Shown: positions 11,123 through 23,014 of the stretch, in pieces | Numbering within the stretch: position 1 is the first letter of the stretch | How the letters are laid out: each line of letters starts with the position of its first letter | Assembly (NCBI RefSeq): GCF_031877795.1 | Contig: NC_133938.1 | Location: forward strand, 13,486,920-13,550,919 | DNA: 64,000 nt | DNA from: Strix aluco | Lineage: Eukaryota > Chordata > Aves > Strigiformes > Strigidae | Direction of reading: 5' to 3' | Translations under genes and position numbers: made by a program | Notes under the pieces: model-generated | Told to the model about the DNA's origin: nothing | The model's database searches: none | Seen by the model: the letters and a program-made list of their open reading frames with translations, nothing else

Positions 11123-11307
11123 GGCAAATATTTCTCAGTAAACAGTCAATATATTTGGAATATACATTTTTGTTTAGCAAATATTATATTTTGATTTTAG
11201 TGTGTTATTAGCATCCTCAGGTATTGACATGATGTTAATATTGCTGAAACAAAATATTCTGTAAATTTTGTACTGTTGGACAGTATTAAATTAGAATATA
11301 TCTTGCC
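11123..11307. repeat. Long imperfect palindrome centred near 11210
   Basis: Paired blocks share one centre: AACAGT (11141) with ACTGTT (ending 11277), GAATAT (11158) with ATATTC (ending 11259), TTTGTTTAGCAA (11169-11180) with TTGCTGAAACAAA (11241-11253), and AATATTA with TAATATT. GGCAA/TTGCC at 11123/11307 may mark the ends. No open frame or known element. Confidence 0.6.
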
Positions 11308-12526
11308 CTCAGCTATAGCAGGTCATAAAAGTAGATGTAATAACATTCAGCAGAGCATCAGTCTAAAAGTTATCTCTAAGGAAAAGAAAAATTCAGCAGT
11401 GCAAGTTTGTGCAAATGTGTATCTGTATCAGGCTTTGTGCACAGGAAAGCTAAAGGACTATTGTTACGCTTAAGAAGTGGTTTGCTGAGAAATAGGCTTC
11501 TAGAGACTGCATTCATCACTGAGTATATGCTACTTACCAGTTTGCCTGCATGATGTTAAAACCTTTTCTCCCAGTTTGACACACTAGACTGTGTTTTCTA
11601 GATAGTGACGTGAGTTACATTCAGGCTCATTACCTTCTAAACTTTCTCGCCTGCATTTCATTCTCTGTGGATAGACATTTCTATTCTGTTTCAGTGAAAT
11701 TCACCCTTGTGACTTGTACGAAACATAAGCATCTGAGGAAGCACATAATTGAGGCAACTGACAGGAAGGTACCACGTGGTTACGGACTAATAAAGTGTGA
11801 TTCAGAGATCCCAAAGCTAGTGGAGGCTGGGTCAGTAAGTCTATGTAAGTGTAGTTCAAGACAGGCTTGTTAGCTTGAATTTGAAAGCAGAATAGTCACA
11901 CTGTATCTGAGCAAGTAAATCCTGATCTTGGGCAGGTGCATTTCTTCTGGAGCTGGGCTGGCTCTGCACTGTGCTTTCTGTGGCAGTCAGGGTCGGGATA
12001 GGCTGAAGCCACACAGGGTGCCTGGGGAACGGTGATACAGACATGCCCAAAACATTTCTGGACAATTCTGAAGGACTGAAACTGCATTTGAAATGCTAGC
12101 TGTTCTTTAACTTCAGCCATCCAAACTATATACACCTTGTATTTGCAGAGACTGAACATTTGGCCACAGCAAAGGTATGTTTAGAAAACATGATTTCCAA
12201 GACTTGTCCGTGGCCCTTATGAGAAAGCTTTTGGCCAAATGCATGGAAGCAGTGCTCTGCCAACCTTATCCTCAGTCTTTATGCAGAGTGTGGAGGCTCA
12301 CGGGGAGTATGTGCTGTTGTACAACCTGTGATGTCCCTTCCCTGCTCCGCTCTAGCTTTCAGTGTGCCATCTTTGGGTCAGTCCTTCAGACACTTGGCTG
12401 AATTTTATCCCTGGAGATTAGAATAATGTCAAATGTGCTCCTAAATTTTGTTGCTGTCCATTTTATTCCTAATGCTACTGTAAAAAGGTTAGTTTTACAC
12501 ATCTCAGCATATTGGTTGACTCTAAA

Positions 12527-12650
12527 ATAAGAACATAAAACCTCAAAATACAACCAGTGGTCTGACTGCAGCTGCCAGAGTGATGCAGAGTTAATACTGC
12601 CTGTCCTTCCTCAGCTCATCTGCCTGTGCCTGGATAACTGTAGGTGAACT
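12527..12650. repeat. Possible relic of an old CR1-type or related amniote repeat
   Basis: The stretch AAGAACATAAAACCT ... CCAGTGGTCTGACTGCAG ... ACTGCCTGTCCTT resembles, from memory, a repeat common in turtles and crocodilians whose copies begin with an AACATAAGAAC-type motif followed by a TGGTCCATCTAG-type block. The match is patchy and was not tested by alignment. Confidence 0.3.
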
Positions 12651-14690
12651 CCTCTTTTTTTAAAAACAAAACATAACAAAACACTTTGTGTTTTATTTAG
12701 ATAATTTCTTTCTTAATGCTTACATTCCATAAAATGGTCATTATTGATATTATTGATGACTATCCAAAATACATTTTACAAACTACAAACCTGTGACAAA
12801 GTCACTGCTATTTTCATTTGTTCATCTACTTATATATTCTCCTTGTAACACTGCTCCAGATTTCCTTCTGTTTTTAATAGTGATTCATGAGCCTTACGAA
12901 GACTGAGACAGTTTGTTATAATATTGCTCACATTATGCATGAGAACTACCTCGGACATGAATGGGACTATACATAATAACCAGCACTTCAGTAAGGGTTT
13001 CCCCTTCTTGCCGAGTGCCAGCTGACATGATGTCTAAGCATATGTCTATATGGGATTTTGCCAGCAGACGAGAGCATGCTCTGCCCTCCTTTTGAGCTGG
13101 TTGGAGTTGCACTGGCTCTGCTCTGGCAGCTGAGTAACTGCAGTTAGCATGTTGCTAAGCCAGAACTAACAAGCTTGACTGAGAGGCAGGGTTTATTATC
13201 TTGGGCTCAGCAGCATGTTTAGTGTTATGTAGCTTACACCATAGAGCTTCTCTGTGTCCTACAATCTCGATGTGTGGGCAGAGCTTGATTGTGGTTGGTT
13301 GTGCAGAGCATGGTCAGTATTTGCTTGCATCTCCTTGCAAAACCCTGCTAGTCCATATCCTAATGGTTTCCTAACCCTGCTCCAGAGGAGCATTTTCAGT
13401 CCTCTGCCACACCACCAAGAATTTCCTACCTAATGCGATTGGAGAATATAACTACAACCTACAGATTTATTGTACAATTGTGTACTTCTCAGTGTTCAGT
13501 TGGAAGACTTACATACCTCACGGTACTCTTGGTACTTAAATTTTGGTCATTAGATTGCCACATGTTTAGTGCACTTAACAGAAAAGACTATTTTTCAGCA
13601 TTTCTCTTTTGTACAGCAGCCTATTATGATAGATGATGTTGTGGATCAGGTTTTCAAATTTTGAAATGAGACCCTAAATTAAGCTCACAGATCATGATTT
13701 AGTCATCTAAGTTGCCATTTATGACAAAATCTGCTGTTTTCACTGGGCACATATTTATCAAAGAAAATATTTTAATTGCTTTGCTTTAGAAAATCATGTT
13801 TGTGAATGAAGCTGAGTTGGTTTTGCTTCTGACATGGCTATTTCTATGTACATAGGTTATTTGATTTGTAATATTTGTGTATTCTGGTATTCTTACCATG
13901 TATATTTCTTCGGAAATGTTGATGAGTGTATCTTAATTTCAGTCAATGAGGAATTTTTGCTGATAGGATATTTAATAACTTACGTAAGACTGCTGAGCCT
14001 TAATGTTACTCTTTCCGTATGCAATTCTCATATTAATAGATCTAATTTTGATTTATCTTTTAATTTTTATGAATAGCCAAAAGCTCTTGTTTTTTTAACA
14101 AGTGGAATCAAAACTAGAGCTAGATTCTTCACTTTTGTTGTATCTGCTTTATGTCTCAGTAGTAACGCAAAGAAGCAATGAACCTAGTTATAGATATGCT
14201 GAATATTCTTTCTCTGGAGTAGTGTTGCTGTATCACTTGATGGTTAAATGAGGTACTTTGTGCAGCTGGTAGATGTGGAGGAGGGATATCAGGGCCAGGA
14301 GGGTATCTCTGGTATTAATGTGTCTGACTTCTTCCAGCACAGTGATCCCTTTTGATCTGCAGCAATTTGTGTAATACACAACAGCTTTCAGGGTATCTTT
14401 AATTATGTCTGTGGACATTTTGGCCTGGAAAGTGAAATGAGGCTTTAGAATCACCTTTCACTCCCAGCTGTGCTGATTTGAAACTTCTCACAGCTTGTTA
14501 CCACCTGTAAGTGTGTGGGGATCATGTTTCTGCTCTCATGAAAGACATTGGATGTGCAGCATCCTGAGCTTCAGCAGGAGGTGCAGCTGGCTCTGTCTTC
14601 CCCCCAGAGCTTTCACTGCTGTTAAGATGGAATAACAACATATCCTATACATACATATACATGTAATCTGTAATAGCACGTATCTTCAGA

Positions 14691-14753
14691 TCAAATCTAG
14701 ATTTGAGACAAGAACCTGAAAACCTGTCTTTGAGGTTTCATATTGATATGAAA
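14691..14753. repeat. Two small perfect palindromes 30 bp apart
   Basis: TCAAATCTAGATTTGA (14691-14706) is a perfect 16-bp palindrome. TTTCATAT-TG-ATATGAAA (14736-14753) has 8-bp arms. They lie within 63 bases. They may be chance or the remnant of a larger folded element. Confidence 0.7.
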
Positions 14754-15309
14754 TACAGTGAAACAGCTGCATTAGGAGCACCTTAAGAGTTTATGCTAAA
14801 ACCAGACAGAGCCATTATCAGTGCTCTCAGACACATATAGAATAAACTGATTGATGATAAGATGCATCAGCTTTATTAAAGTTTCTCAGAAATGATTTTT
14901 TATAATTATGCCACTTCCTAGGGATATTTTTCAGTGTGTTATGAAGGTGACATATCCTATTTGTAGTGCATAATGTGAAAAAAATCGTTTTAACATGACA
15001 ATTAGTGTCCTAACATTTGAACTTTCAGGTATGATGGTTAATTTTCATGGTCTATGCAAATAAAAAAAGATTAATTCCACTCGAAGGTGCAAGAGGTGAT
15101 TTCAGCCATGTCATACTAAGTTCAAGGACCAATTTAAGTTCTCAAGACTTTTTAAAATTGAGTGCATTGCTCACGGGAAGTGCATGAAAACCTTGTGACT
15201 GAGATCAGTATTAAAACCAGCTATAACAGAGCAGCGTGTGAGCCAGTTGAGCTGAAATTGTAGTCCCATTGCCTCTTGATTGTAGATGATGAGGTTGCAT
15301 CTGCTTGTC

Positions 15310-15324
15310 TTTTTTTTTTTTTTT
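15310..15324. repeat. T15 homopolymer
   Basis: Fifteen consecutive T in intron 2. There is no adjacent SINE or LINE sequence to explain it as a reverse-orientation tail. Confidence 0.85.
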
Positions 15325-16687
15325 ATTGGAATTGCTTTTTTGTGTATCAGTCTGTGCAAAGCACTGAGACTTTGAAATTCAAAATAAAAGTAATCTTTAA
15401 AAAAAAAGCTAAGTTTTCTAGTTCCTTTTTGTTTTCCTTGGAAAACAAATAGATCTGTCAATCTATTTTTTTTCCTATCCCGTTCTTTACATCAGTAAAA
15501 CTACTGAAAATTACATTACGCTGTGTTTATTAAAGTTGTGCTCCTATGCAGTAATACACATAAGACATCTTATACTGCCTTAAGGATTAAGTTAAGCTCC
15601 TTTGTCAAGCCTGTTGGTATGGCAGGACTGTTAATCTTTTAACTGTCAGAGTCTGGTTAGATCCTTCTTTAGACTGAGGCCACGTCTTAAGTGCAAAAAA
15701 ATTAAAACGAACCAACTGTCCTAGTATTTATGCCTTCATATTTTTGCACAGAGCCATCAATAAAAAGAGTAGCTGTGTTAGGCGTACATATTTCTGTAAG
15801 AAGATTGCATTTCAGGCTCCTATTTAGCAGCATCATAATTTGCTTTATGTTTATGCTTGTGAAATATAAAGTCAAAGTTGACAGTGTTCAAAATATTAAA
15901 TTTGTGAAAATAAGATGTGCAGTGGGTGACAGCTCATTGAAAGGAGGACAGGGGAAATTTTGTGAACCTACATTTCCTAATTAAAATTCCGTAGAGTTGT
16001 CTACAGTATGTTCATGTTTTATTACATCAGTAATTACTCTTACATTTTCCTTTCAAATTAAAACATTAAGTCACAAAAGAAGAAATGTGCTACAGTTGCA
16101 GCATACTTAGACAAGGCAAGACTTGAAACAGAACTGTATGAAAAGAATGGTGAAGCTGGGAGGCAAAGTTAAACTCATTATGAAAGATTGAAGCTAATAT
16201 TTTAGCCCTAACAGGGTATAAAACTGGTGGTAAGGAGCCACACTGTTGTGCTATAGGTAGCAAAGGTTTACATTTCACTGTGGGTGTCTGTACCATTTAA
16301 TTAACGTTGTTCTAGCTAAAACTTGTGAAGAGGAATTTTTTAATAATTATCTGATAATAGCCAACTAGTGCAATTTGTGCAAATATTCATTCAAAGTGGT
16401 AACATAATCATCCAGTGAAGTGATACAGGTTGTATGTTGAAGCAGTAGGTAAAATATACTACAGAGAAGCTTTTGAGGGTGGTAGATGCCTAAATTGTAC
16501 TTTTCTAATCAGACTATATTTTTTGAAATAATGGGAAAAGAAATGCTTAACAAGTAATTTTCTTTTGCATTCTTCTTCAAATACAGTTTCAAGTGGCTGT
16601 TTTTGTATTTTACCCACATATAGCCTTCCCATTTTCTGAAACAAGAGGTTCTTTACCTCAACTCATTAAATAATAATGCTTTGTGTT

Positions 16688-16800
16688 ACATATCACCTTG
16701 TTTCTGAGGATCTCCAAATGCTGTAGAAGCATTAAATGGAGACTCCTGCTTTAAAGTACAGGAGTATTAATTCCTTATGACATAGGGGAATAGTGAAACA
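16688..16800. repeat. Probable MIR-like (CORE-SINE family) relic
   Basis: GGATCTCCAAATGCTGTAGAAGCATTAA followed by a TCCTTATGACATAGGGGAA block resembles the conserved order in MIR-type repeats (a CTTTACAxxCATTAA block, then a CATTTTACAGATGGGGAAACTGAG block). Divergence is high, as expected for a repeat dating from early amniotes. Orientation appears to be +. This was recognised from memory, not aligned. The copy also contains ACTCCTG/CAGGAGT inverted blocks. Confidence 0.45.
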
Positions 16801-19800
16801 AAAAAGTTCAAACCACAGTTTTGACCTTGAGTGTCCAACAAGGAATTTCAGGTAGGAGTTTGAAAAGTGCTGAAGTGTTGAAAACTGAGGAGATTCAACC
16901 TCAGGATAGATGCATAAGCAATCACTTGAGATACCTGACTTTCATGCATGGCTTGGAAGTGAAATTTCAGATCTCGTTCTATATAACACTGAAGTTATTT
17001 ACAGTGGATTGGGAAAGTTACGCACCTGAAATGGATTCGAGGTACCTCTTCTGCTGTGAAGAGCTGCCCAACAGAAAAATGCTTAAGTGAACTTTCAGTC
17101 CAGCCTTTCTGCTTGGACAGAATCATGGTTGAGGATGGTTTAGCCCAGATAAAAGATAAGAAAAGAGAATGCAATTTGTGGTCTTGAATTGGGGATTGTA
17201 CATGGAAACGGCATGTAAAGCATTTGACTTCTTGCTCCAAAAGCTGCTAAAGCACATATTTTGAGAAGCACATAAATTGGAGATTATAGCATTACCTTGT
17301 AACTTTCCAAGGAGCTTTCTAATCTGTTTTACCGAACTGTGTAACTCCCCCAACTTCATAATGTGTGGCAGTGTTAGATGTCCTGGGAGGCTGCCAGATT
17401 GAGCCCCTGTCAGATCATATTCAGACACACAGAAAGAGCAGTCTTAAGCACAGATTTAGATAGTGGCTGAACAGGGCTTTTGAAGACCACACTTCTGGTT
17501 TTGGCTTTCAGGTTCTGTCAAAGTGTCATCAACTATGTCTGAGACACTGAGCTCTCACTCTAAGTTAGTACACAGGCACTAAAATAAGTGACCTGATTTT
17601 CATAGCCTGTTGAACCACATGCATTTTGCAACAACTCTGGTGACTTAGGGCAGGTTAACTCTTTAAGCATGGTATTTGATATGTGCACCAGGGCTCCACA
17701 GTCATTTTGGGCTCTAATAAACTTTAACGGGGCATGCAAATGCAGGCACTGAACAGTGTTAAACAGGCACCCTCAGGTCCTTAGGGAAACAGTGTATTCA
17801 TCATACTGGCACCAACTACTTATACAAAGTTCATTAATTTATTATGCCTTAAAAATATTTGGTATATATTTTATATTGTATTATAGTGTGCATTTGGTAT
17901 CCACTATATAACATACTAAAATATATTCTGTTTAAAAACCAAATACATGAATTTCATTGATGGGGAGAAGAATCATGATAGCACATCTCAGACTTTGTTT
18001 TGCATATTCAAGTAATCTTGTGTAAAGAAAATAAAATCCTTGCCTGACTGCAGAAGATCAACAAATAAGATGATTTAAAATGATTTGTATATAAATGTGC
18101 TTGTATAAAGTACCTGACGGATAGTTTTGCAATATGAAGTCTATCACAATCCTGTGAAACAAGAACAGTTTGGGAAGAACAGGAAAAATCTTACCATATA
18201 CCTGGAAAGATCATCTCTAAGAGCAAAGGTAGAAGTAGTCTTCAGACTGGCAGCTCAGTCCTTAACCTCTTTATGACTGCTGATCCAGAGTTTCCTTGTG
18301 CATTGAGTTGTGGCAGAATCACTTGTGGTGTGATTGCATTTGATCTAGTAGATGAAAATGGTAGGTCTCCTGAAATTCCATAGACTGTAAGGGCATCCAC
18401 TGTATGCTTAGTGTTCAGATAACCCATGTTTTCTTTGCCTAAAATTTGCAGTCTAAAGAGCATGTACAGAAATTGTAAATACAACAATACAGATACAAAA
18501 AGTTTCAGTTATTTTCTGTATAGCAGTAGTGAGATATGAGCAACTGGGTACAGAAATACAGGATTTATGGAGTATCATCTTTAGAAAAAAATGGAGGTCG
18601 TCTTTCAGGCTTAACATCACGCAGCTGAAGTCTAAGTGACCTCAGTCTTCTTTGCTTTCTATGGATTAGGAGTAAATATTTTTCTCTTCCCTTTCAAAGG
18701 GTAAAAATAAAGATAAGACAATCCTGTTCTCATTTAAATGAGGAAAGTTGGAGAACTGCAAGTAGTGAATCCTGTTATCATGGATAATAAAACTGCAATA
18801 AAAGCTGCACTGCACAACTTTCAGAGTGAAGGTGTACAAACCAGACCATTCTGATTAGACACTGAAATACTCATATTCCTGCCACAGTGTTGTAGCTTAA
18901 GCTAGATACATGACTCACAAATGGTGGACCCTGACAAATAATCCATCAAGTGATGTTGAGACTCTGTCAGGGAAAGCAGCCTTAAACAACTTTTTTTTTT
19001 TCTTTATTATAATCCATCACTTCTTGTTGTGCATCTCCTAGGTCTTATATTGGCAGACATTCTTGAAAGTTTCTTTCTCTTTGTATTTCTTGGGAGAACA
19101 AAAAAAAGCATAGCATTGGGTGACTGAGGCCATTCCCACATGCTGCTTTGCAGAGATAGGAGAAGGCACACAAGGTCAGGAAATGCTACGAATGAAATAC
19201 CATTATTCAGAGAGCCCGATCTTGCTTCTGCTAAAACTCTGTGGAATTCTCCCTGGAAATCAGTGGAAGCAGGATTAGTACCCAGGTCTGCAGCCCAATC
19301 AATTGTTATTAGTAGAGGCTGCGGGTGCAGGCCTGCAAGATGTTAAGCGTCAGCTGCTGATGACCTAATAGAGCACCTCTCTTACGTTGGTGCATAGACT
19401 ATTTCCTGGTTCTGCTTTGAAGTGTTGAAATCTATAGATCAATAGAATTTGAAGACAGAAAGGACAAGTAGCATGCAGGGTCGGGCCTTCTTTGTCAGAT
19501 TCATGCAAATTAGGGAAAAGAGTGGGAGGCTGCAGTCTAGGGCTAATAATTGTTAGGTCCCAAATACTTCCTACACCGAATGTTTCTAAAAATCTTTGTA
19601 TATGGGTCTCGTTATTAAAGGAGCATGAGAACTTAGGATGCTGCAGAAGACATTGGAGCCATAGTGTTAATACAGAAATGGGAGTGGGGAAATAATTATA
19701 TTATTTAAAACATTTTTTAGGATTCTCTGCGTTAAAAGGGTGACAGCGGTAGAAGGTGACGCTTGTTTTCCTATCAACAGGTCTAGGTTTTAATAAAGTA

Positions 19801-21644
19801 CAGACTTCCGCAATCCTTATTGTTACGTGTTACTCTGACAGTGTCTGTGCAATGACCATTTATAGGGAATTCTCATTTGAGGGTTGATGTTTCAGTGGTC
19901 ATCCTCAGATCTGAGGAAATCTATATGGTTTTATGAGTGGTGCCAGGATTATACTATTGAGAGACACTGAATCTCTGTCTTTTCATTCTCAAAGCTAGCA
20001 CTGAGCTCAAGTCCCAGCGGTGCCCTGAAAGGCCAGAACTTCCTTTCATAAACCACTGACCTTTCTTGATTATCTTTGTGAACTGGTGCTGTCTTTCAGT
20101 TAATAGAACTTTGTAATCAGGGAGCTAAGAGGGATAAAATAGAAGTGACAGTTTTTGCTGCTGCTTAGATGTTAATGTGAGTCCTGAATGCCTTTTAAAT
20201 TTGTTATTCTAAATCTGAGGAAATGGAGAAGAGCACTTGTATGTATTAAAAGGGCTAGGAAAACAAACAAAAAACCTGTTTGTCTGATGAGATTGAAGGA
20301 TGTGTCATGCAACTTGAAACTGGAGATACAGGTACAGAAACCCTTTATGAATGCAAAAATAGAATGCGGGCTTATACTTTTGTATTCTTTTTTGAGGGAT
20401 TTACTATTTTAAATATAAATCCTGTTTGTAAATATTACTACACTGCAACTGGCTTCTGGTTTAGTGCTGTAGTTGAGACTGGAAGAGAAATTCAAACAGC
20501 AAAATATTTCCGGAGCTGGAATGTATCTCTCTTGGCCCCTGGTGAGAGTTAGAGCAGCTCTGTGCTATCTCTAAATTTATTCTCTCCTTTTGGTATTATC
20601 CTTTGTTATGGTAAACAGAATAGTTCAATTCTGTAGTTCTTGCTGCAGCCTAAACTAATGGCTAAGGGAAAGCTTTGTGTGAAGCCACTCTTGGACACTT
20701 CACAATGTCTGCTCACTTGAACACTCTTATATAATATTTTAAATGTATGAAATAGGCTTAGTGTAAAATAGAACCAGGCTAACTAGTCTTAGTTTGAAAT
20801 CTTTGGATATTAAAACCCCAGCATTTCAGGATGAATCTCTCTTGTGTCTGGATGTGCCCCAGGTTTCAGAGAGGGTGCCCACTCCCAAGAAAATTAAGGC
20901 TCCACATCCTGAGATGTTACAGTCTTTCCATCAGTGAGGCATATGGTTGATAACTTTGTAGAAGGCATTAGCAGTATATTTTAGGTGAGGGCTGAAACAG
21001 TGGTGGTGAAAGCTCCATGTCTCCTAACCTTTGCTCTAGCTCCCACTTTATAAACACTCAACTCTCATTCCTACAGAGGCTGTTGAGAAACAGCGAAGAT
21101 ACAGAACAAATGCTATCAGCATCCTCATCTGACCGCAAATTCAAGAAACCCAAGGAGTGCATTTTCCTGTGCTAAGCAAATTGTTCAAACATTTCTCTAA
21201 ACACTCACTGCGGATGTATTCTTCTAGGAGTGATGCTTTCTACAGGTCACACCACCAATGAAATGGTGTTTACCTAATGCTTTGTATTGAAAGCAGCATT
21301 TAAAGAAAGCAAATTACAATTGGCTTTAGTGAGTGATGTTTGGCGGTTCATTTGCTTTCTTAATACAGAAATGAAAATAGTATGACAGTATGTGAGAAAC
21401 TGTTTATTCAAGGCTGTACAAGAAGTAGTCTGCTGTGAACAGACCTTGCTATTGTTCCTCGTAATGGACCAATTGGTTCCAAGGGCAGTGCAGACCGGAC
21501 ACGGTTACAGAATAAGGTGTTTATTTATGTTAACATTATTCCTTTAAGCCTTCTTGCAGAGCAGGCTCTAAGGTGCCAGGTGCTTTCAAACACAGGGCAA
21601 GGAGACAATCCCATTCTATTGATTGTTCTTTTAACATGATATAC
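16801..21644 (+). other. ST6GALNAC5: Intron 2 segment: nothing recognised beyond a hairpin
   Basis: AT-rich intron sequence. Apart from the AT-rich hairpin at 17857-17944, no gene or nameable repeat was seen. Open frames are short and show no domain. Confidence 0.6.
17857..17944. repeat. AT-rich hairpin with 25-nt arms and 13-nt loop
   Basis: Bases 17864-17888 and 17902-17926 pair at 20 of 25 positions, including ten consecutive outer pairs (ATATATTTTA) and seven inner pairs (TATAGTG). ATTTGG/CCAAAT (17857-17862, 17939-17944) pair beyond an asymmetric bulge. Size and loop are pre-miRNA-like, though the AT-only outer arm weakens that reading. Confidence 0.65.
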
Positions 21645-21800
21645 CTAGCACTTGCATAGCTCTTCCTAAAGTGCTTTGAGCCCTTAGGCTAAAGAATGGA
21701 TCAGTGTTATGACTCTCATTTTAAAGACAAAATTCAAAGTGATAATTTCACTATAAACTAGGCAGATTGTGGGTTCGAAGTGATCCACAGGGCTGCTGCT
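21645..21800. repeat. Probable second MIR-like relic
   Basis: CCTAGCACTTGCATAGC ... AAGTGCTTTGAG ... CTCATTTTAAAGACAAAAT ... AGGCAGATTGTGGGTTCGAA follows the expected order of a MIR-type repeat: the start, the CTCATTTTACAGA-type block and the GGGATTCGAACCC-type tail. It lies about 160 bases before the first CR1 copy. Recognised from memory. Confidence 0.45.
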
Positions 21801-21961
21801 TAGACTGAAAGTCAGCCTGCGTTGTTTGCAACCATTAAATGGGATAGAGAGTGAAATTGTGTGTTATCACTTTTGTGTTAAGCATTTGTCCTACAGAGTT
21901 GCATAACTCAAGTATTAGGTGCTGAATCCAGGTGAAATGTCCTCATCCTTAGAAAACTATA

Positions 21962-23014
21962 CACAGAATCACAGAATCATCTAGGTTGGAAAAGACCTTG
22001 AAGATCATCCAGTCCAACCATTAACCTCACACTGACCGTTCCCAACTACACCAGATCCCTAAGCGCTATGTCAACCCGACTCTTAAACACCTCCAGGGAT
22101 GGGAACTCCACCACCTCCCTGGGCAGCCCATTCCAACGCCCAACAACCCGTTCTGTAAGGAAATACTTCCTAATATCCAGCCTAAACCTTCCGTGGCGCA
22201 ACTTGAGGCCATTCCCTCTTGTCCTATTGCTTGTTACTTGATTAAAGAGGCTCATCCCCAGCTCTCTGCAACCTCCTTTCAGGTAGCTGTAGAGGGCGAT
22301 GAGGTGTCCCCTCAGCCTCCTCTTCTCCAGACTAAACAACCCCAGTTCCCTCAGCCGCTCATCGTAAGACACGTGCTCCAGACCCTTCACCAGCTTCGTT
22401 GCCCTTCTCTGGACACGCTCGAGTAATTCAATGTCCTTTTTGTAGTGAGGGGCCCAAAACTGAACACAGTAATCGAGGTGCGGCCTCAGTAGTGCCAAGT
22501 ACAGGGGTAAGATCACTTCCCTGTCCCTGCTGGACACACTATTTCTGATGCAAGCCAGGATACCATTGGCCCTCTTGGCCACATGGGCATACTGCTGGCT
22601 CCTGTTCAGCCAGCTGTCAATCAACACCCCCAGGTCCCTCTCTGACTGATAGGTCTCCAGCCACTCGTCCCCAAGCCTGTAATTCTGCTGGGGGTTGTTG
22701 TGGCCAAAGTGAAGAACCTGGCATTTGGCCTTATTGAAACTCCTACAGTTGGCCTTAGCCCATCGCTCCAGCCTGTCCAGGTCTCTCTGCAGAGCCTCCC
22801 TACCCTCGAGCAGATCAACACTCCCACCCAACTTGGTGTCATCTGCAAACTTACTGAGGGTGCACTCGATCCCCTCATCTAGATCATCAATAAAGATGTT
22901 AAACAGGAGTGGCCCCAAAACCGAGCCCTGGGGGACACCACTCGTGACCGGCCGCCAACCGGATTTAACTCCATTAACCACAACTCTTTGGGCCCGGCCA
23001 TCCAGCCAGAAAGC
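21962..23014 (-). mobile_element. CR1 LINE, 5'-truncated 3' end (copy A)
   Basis: A non-LTR retrotransposon of the CR1 family, inserted antisense to the gene. The 3' end lies at 21962, where + strand CACAGAATCACAGAATCAT is the reverse complement of the CR1 terminal ATTCTGTG repeats. The body holds the C-terminal part of ORF2 and a short 3' UTR of about 85 bp. The 5' border is near 23011-23014, where CR1 protein similarity stops. About 1.05 kb of a full element of about 4.5 kb is present, the usual 5' truncation. The frame is unbroken, so the copy is fairly young. It has no promoter or endonuclease domain and cannot move on its own. Confidence 0.93.
22046..23014 (-). pseudogene. CR1 ORF2 fragment: reverse transcriptase C-terminal part (copy A)
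   Basis: About 320 codons in one unbroken frame, ending at TAG 22046-22048. The reverse transcriptase motifs [10 protein letters not shown] (block B) and FADD (catalytic aspartates, near 22838-22849) are visible, followed by the thumb and the C-terminal region with conserved [14 protein letters not shown] and [20 protein letters not shown] segments. The N-terminal endonuclease and fingers are absent through 5' truncation, so this is a dead fragment despite its open frame. The open frame continues about 42 codons upstream into host sequence with no CR1 similarity (up to 23137), which is chance read-through. Confidence 0.88.

Larger units (their letters stand above)
7426..12520 (+). other. ST6GALNAC5: Intron 2 segment: AT-rich, palindromes only
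   Basis: No gene or nameable transposon was seen apart from the separately listed hairpins and A16 run. Open frames are short and unrelated to known proteins. The stretch around 10130-10360 looks more complex, with several TAATTA/ATTAAT homeodomain-type motifs, than the surrounding sequence. Confidence 0.6.
12651..16687 (+). other. ST6GALNAC5: Intron 2 segment: nothing recognised
   Basis: AT-rich intron with short open frames only. It contains a T15 run (15310-15324) and two small palindromes at 14691-14753. No gene, RNA or nameable transposon seen. Confidence 0.6.
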
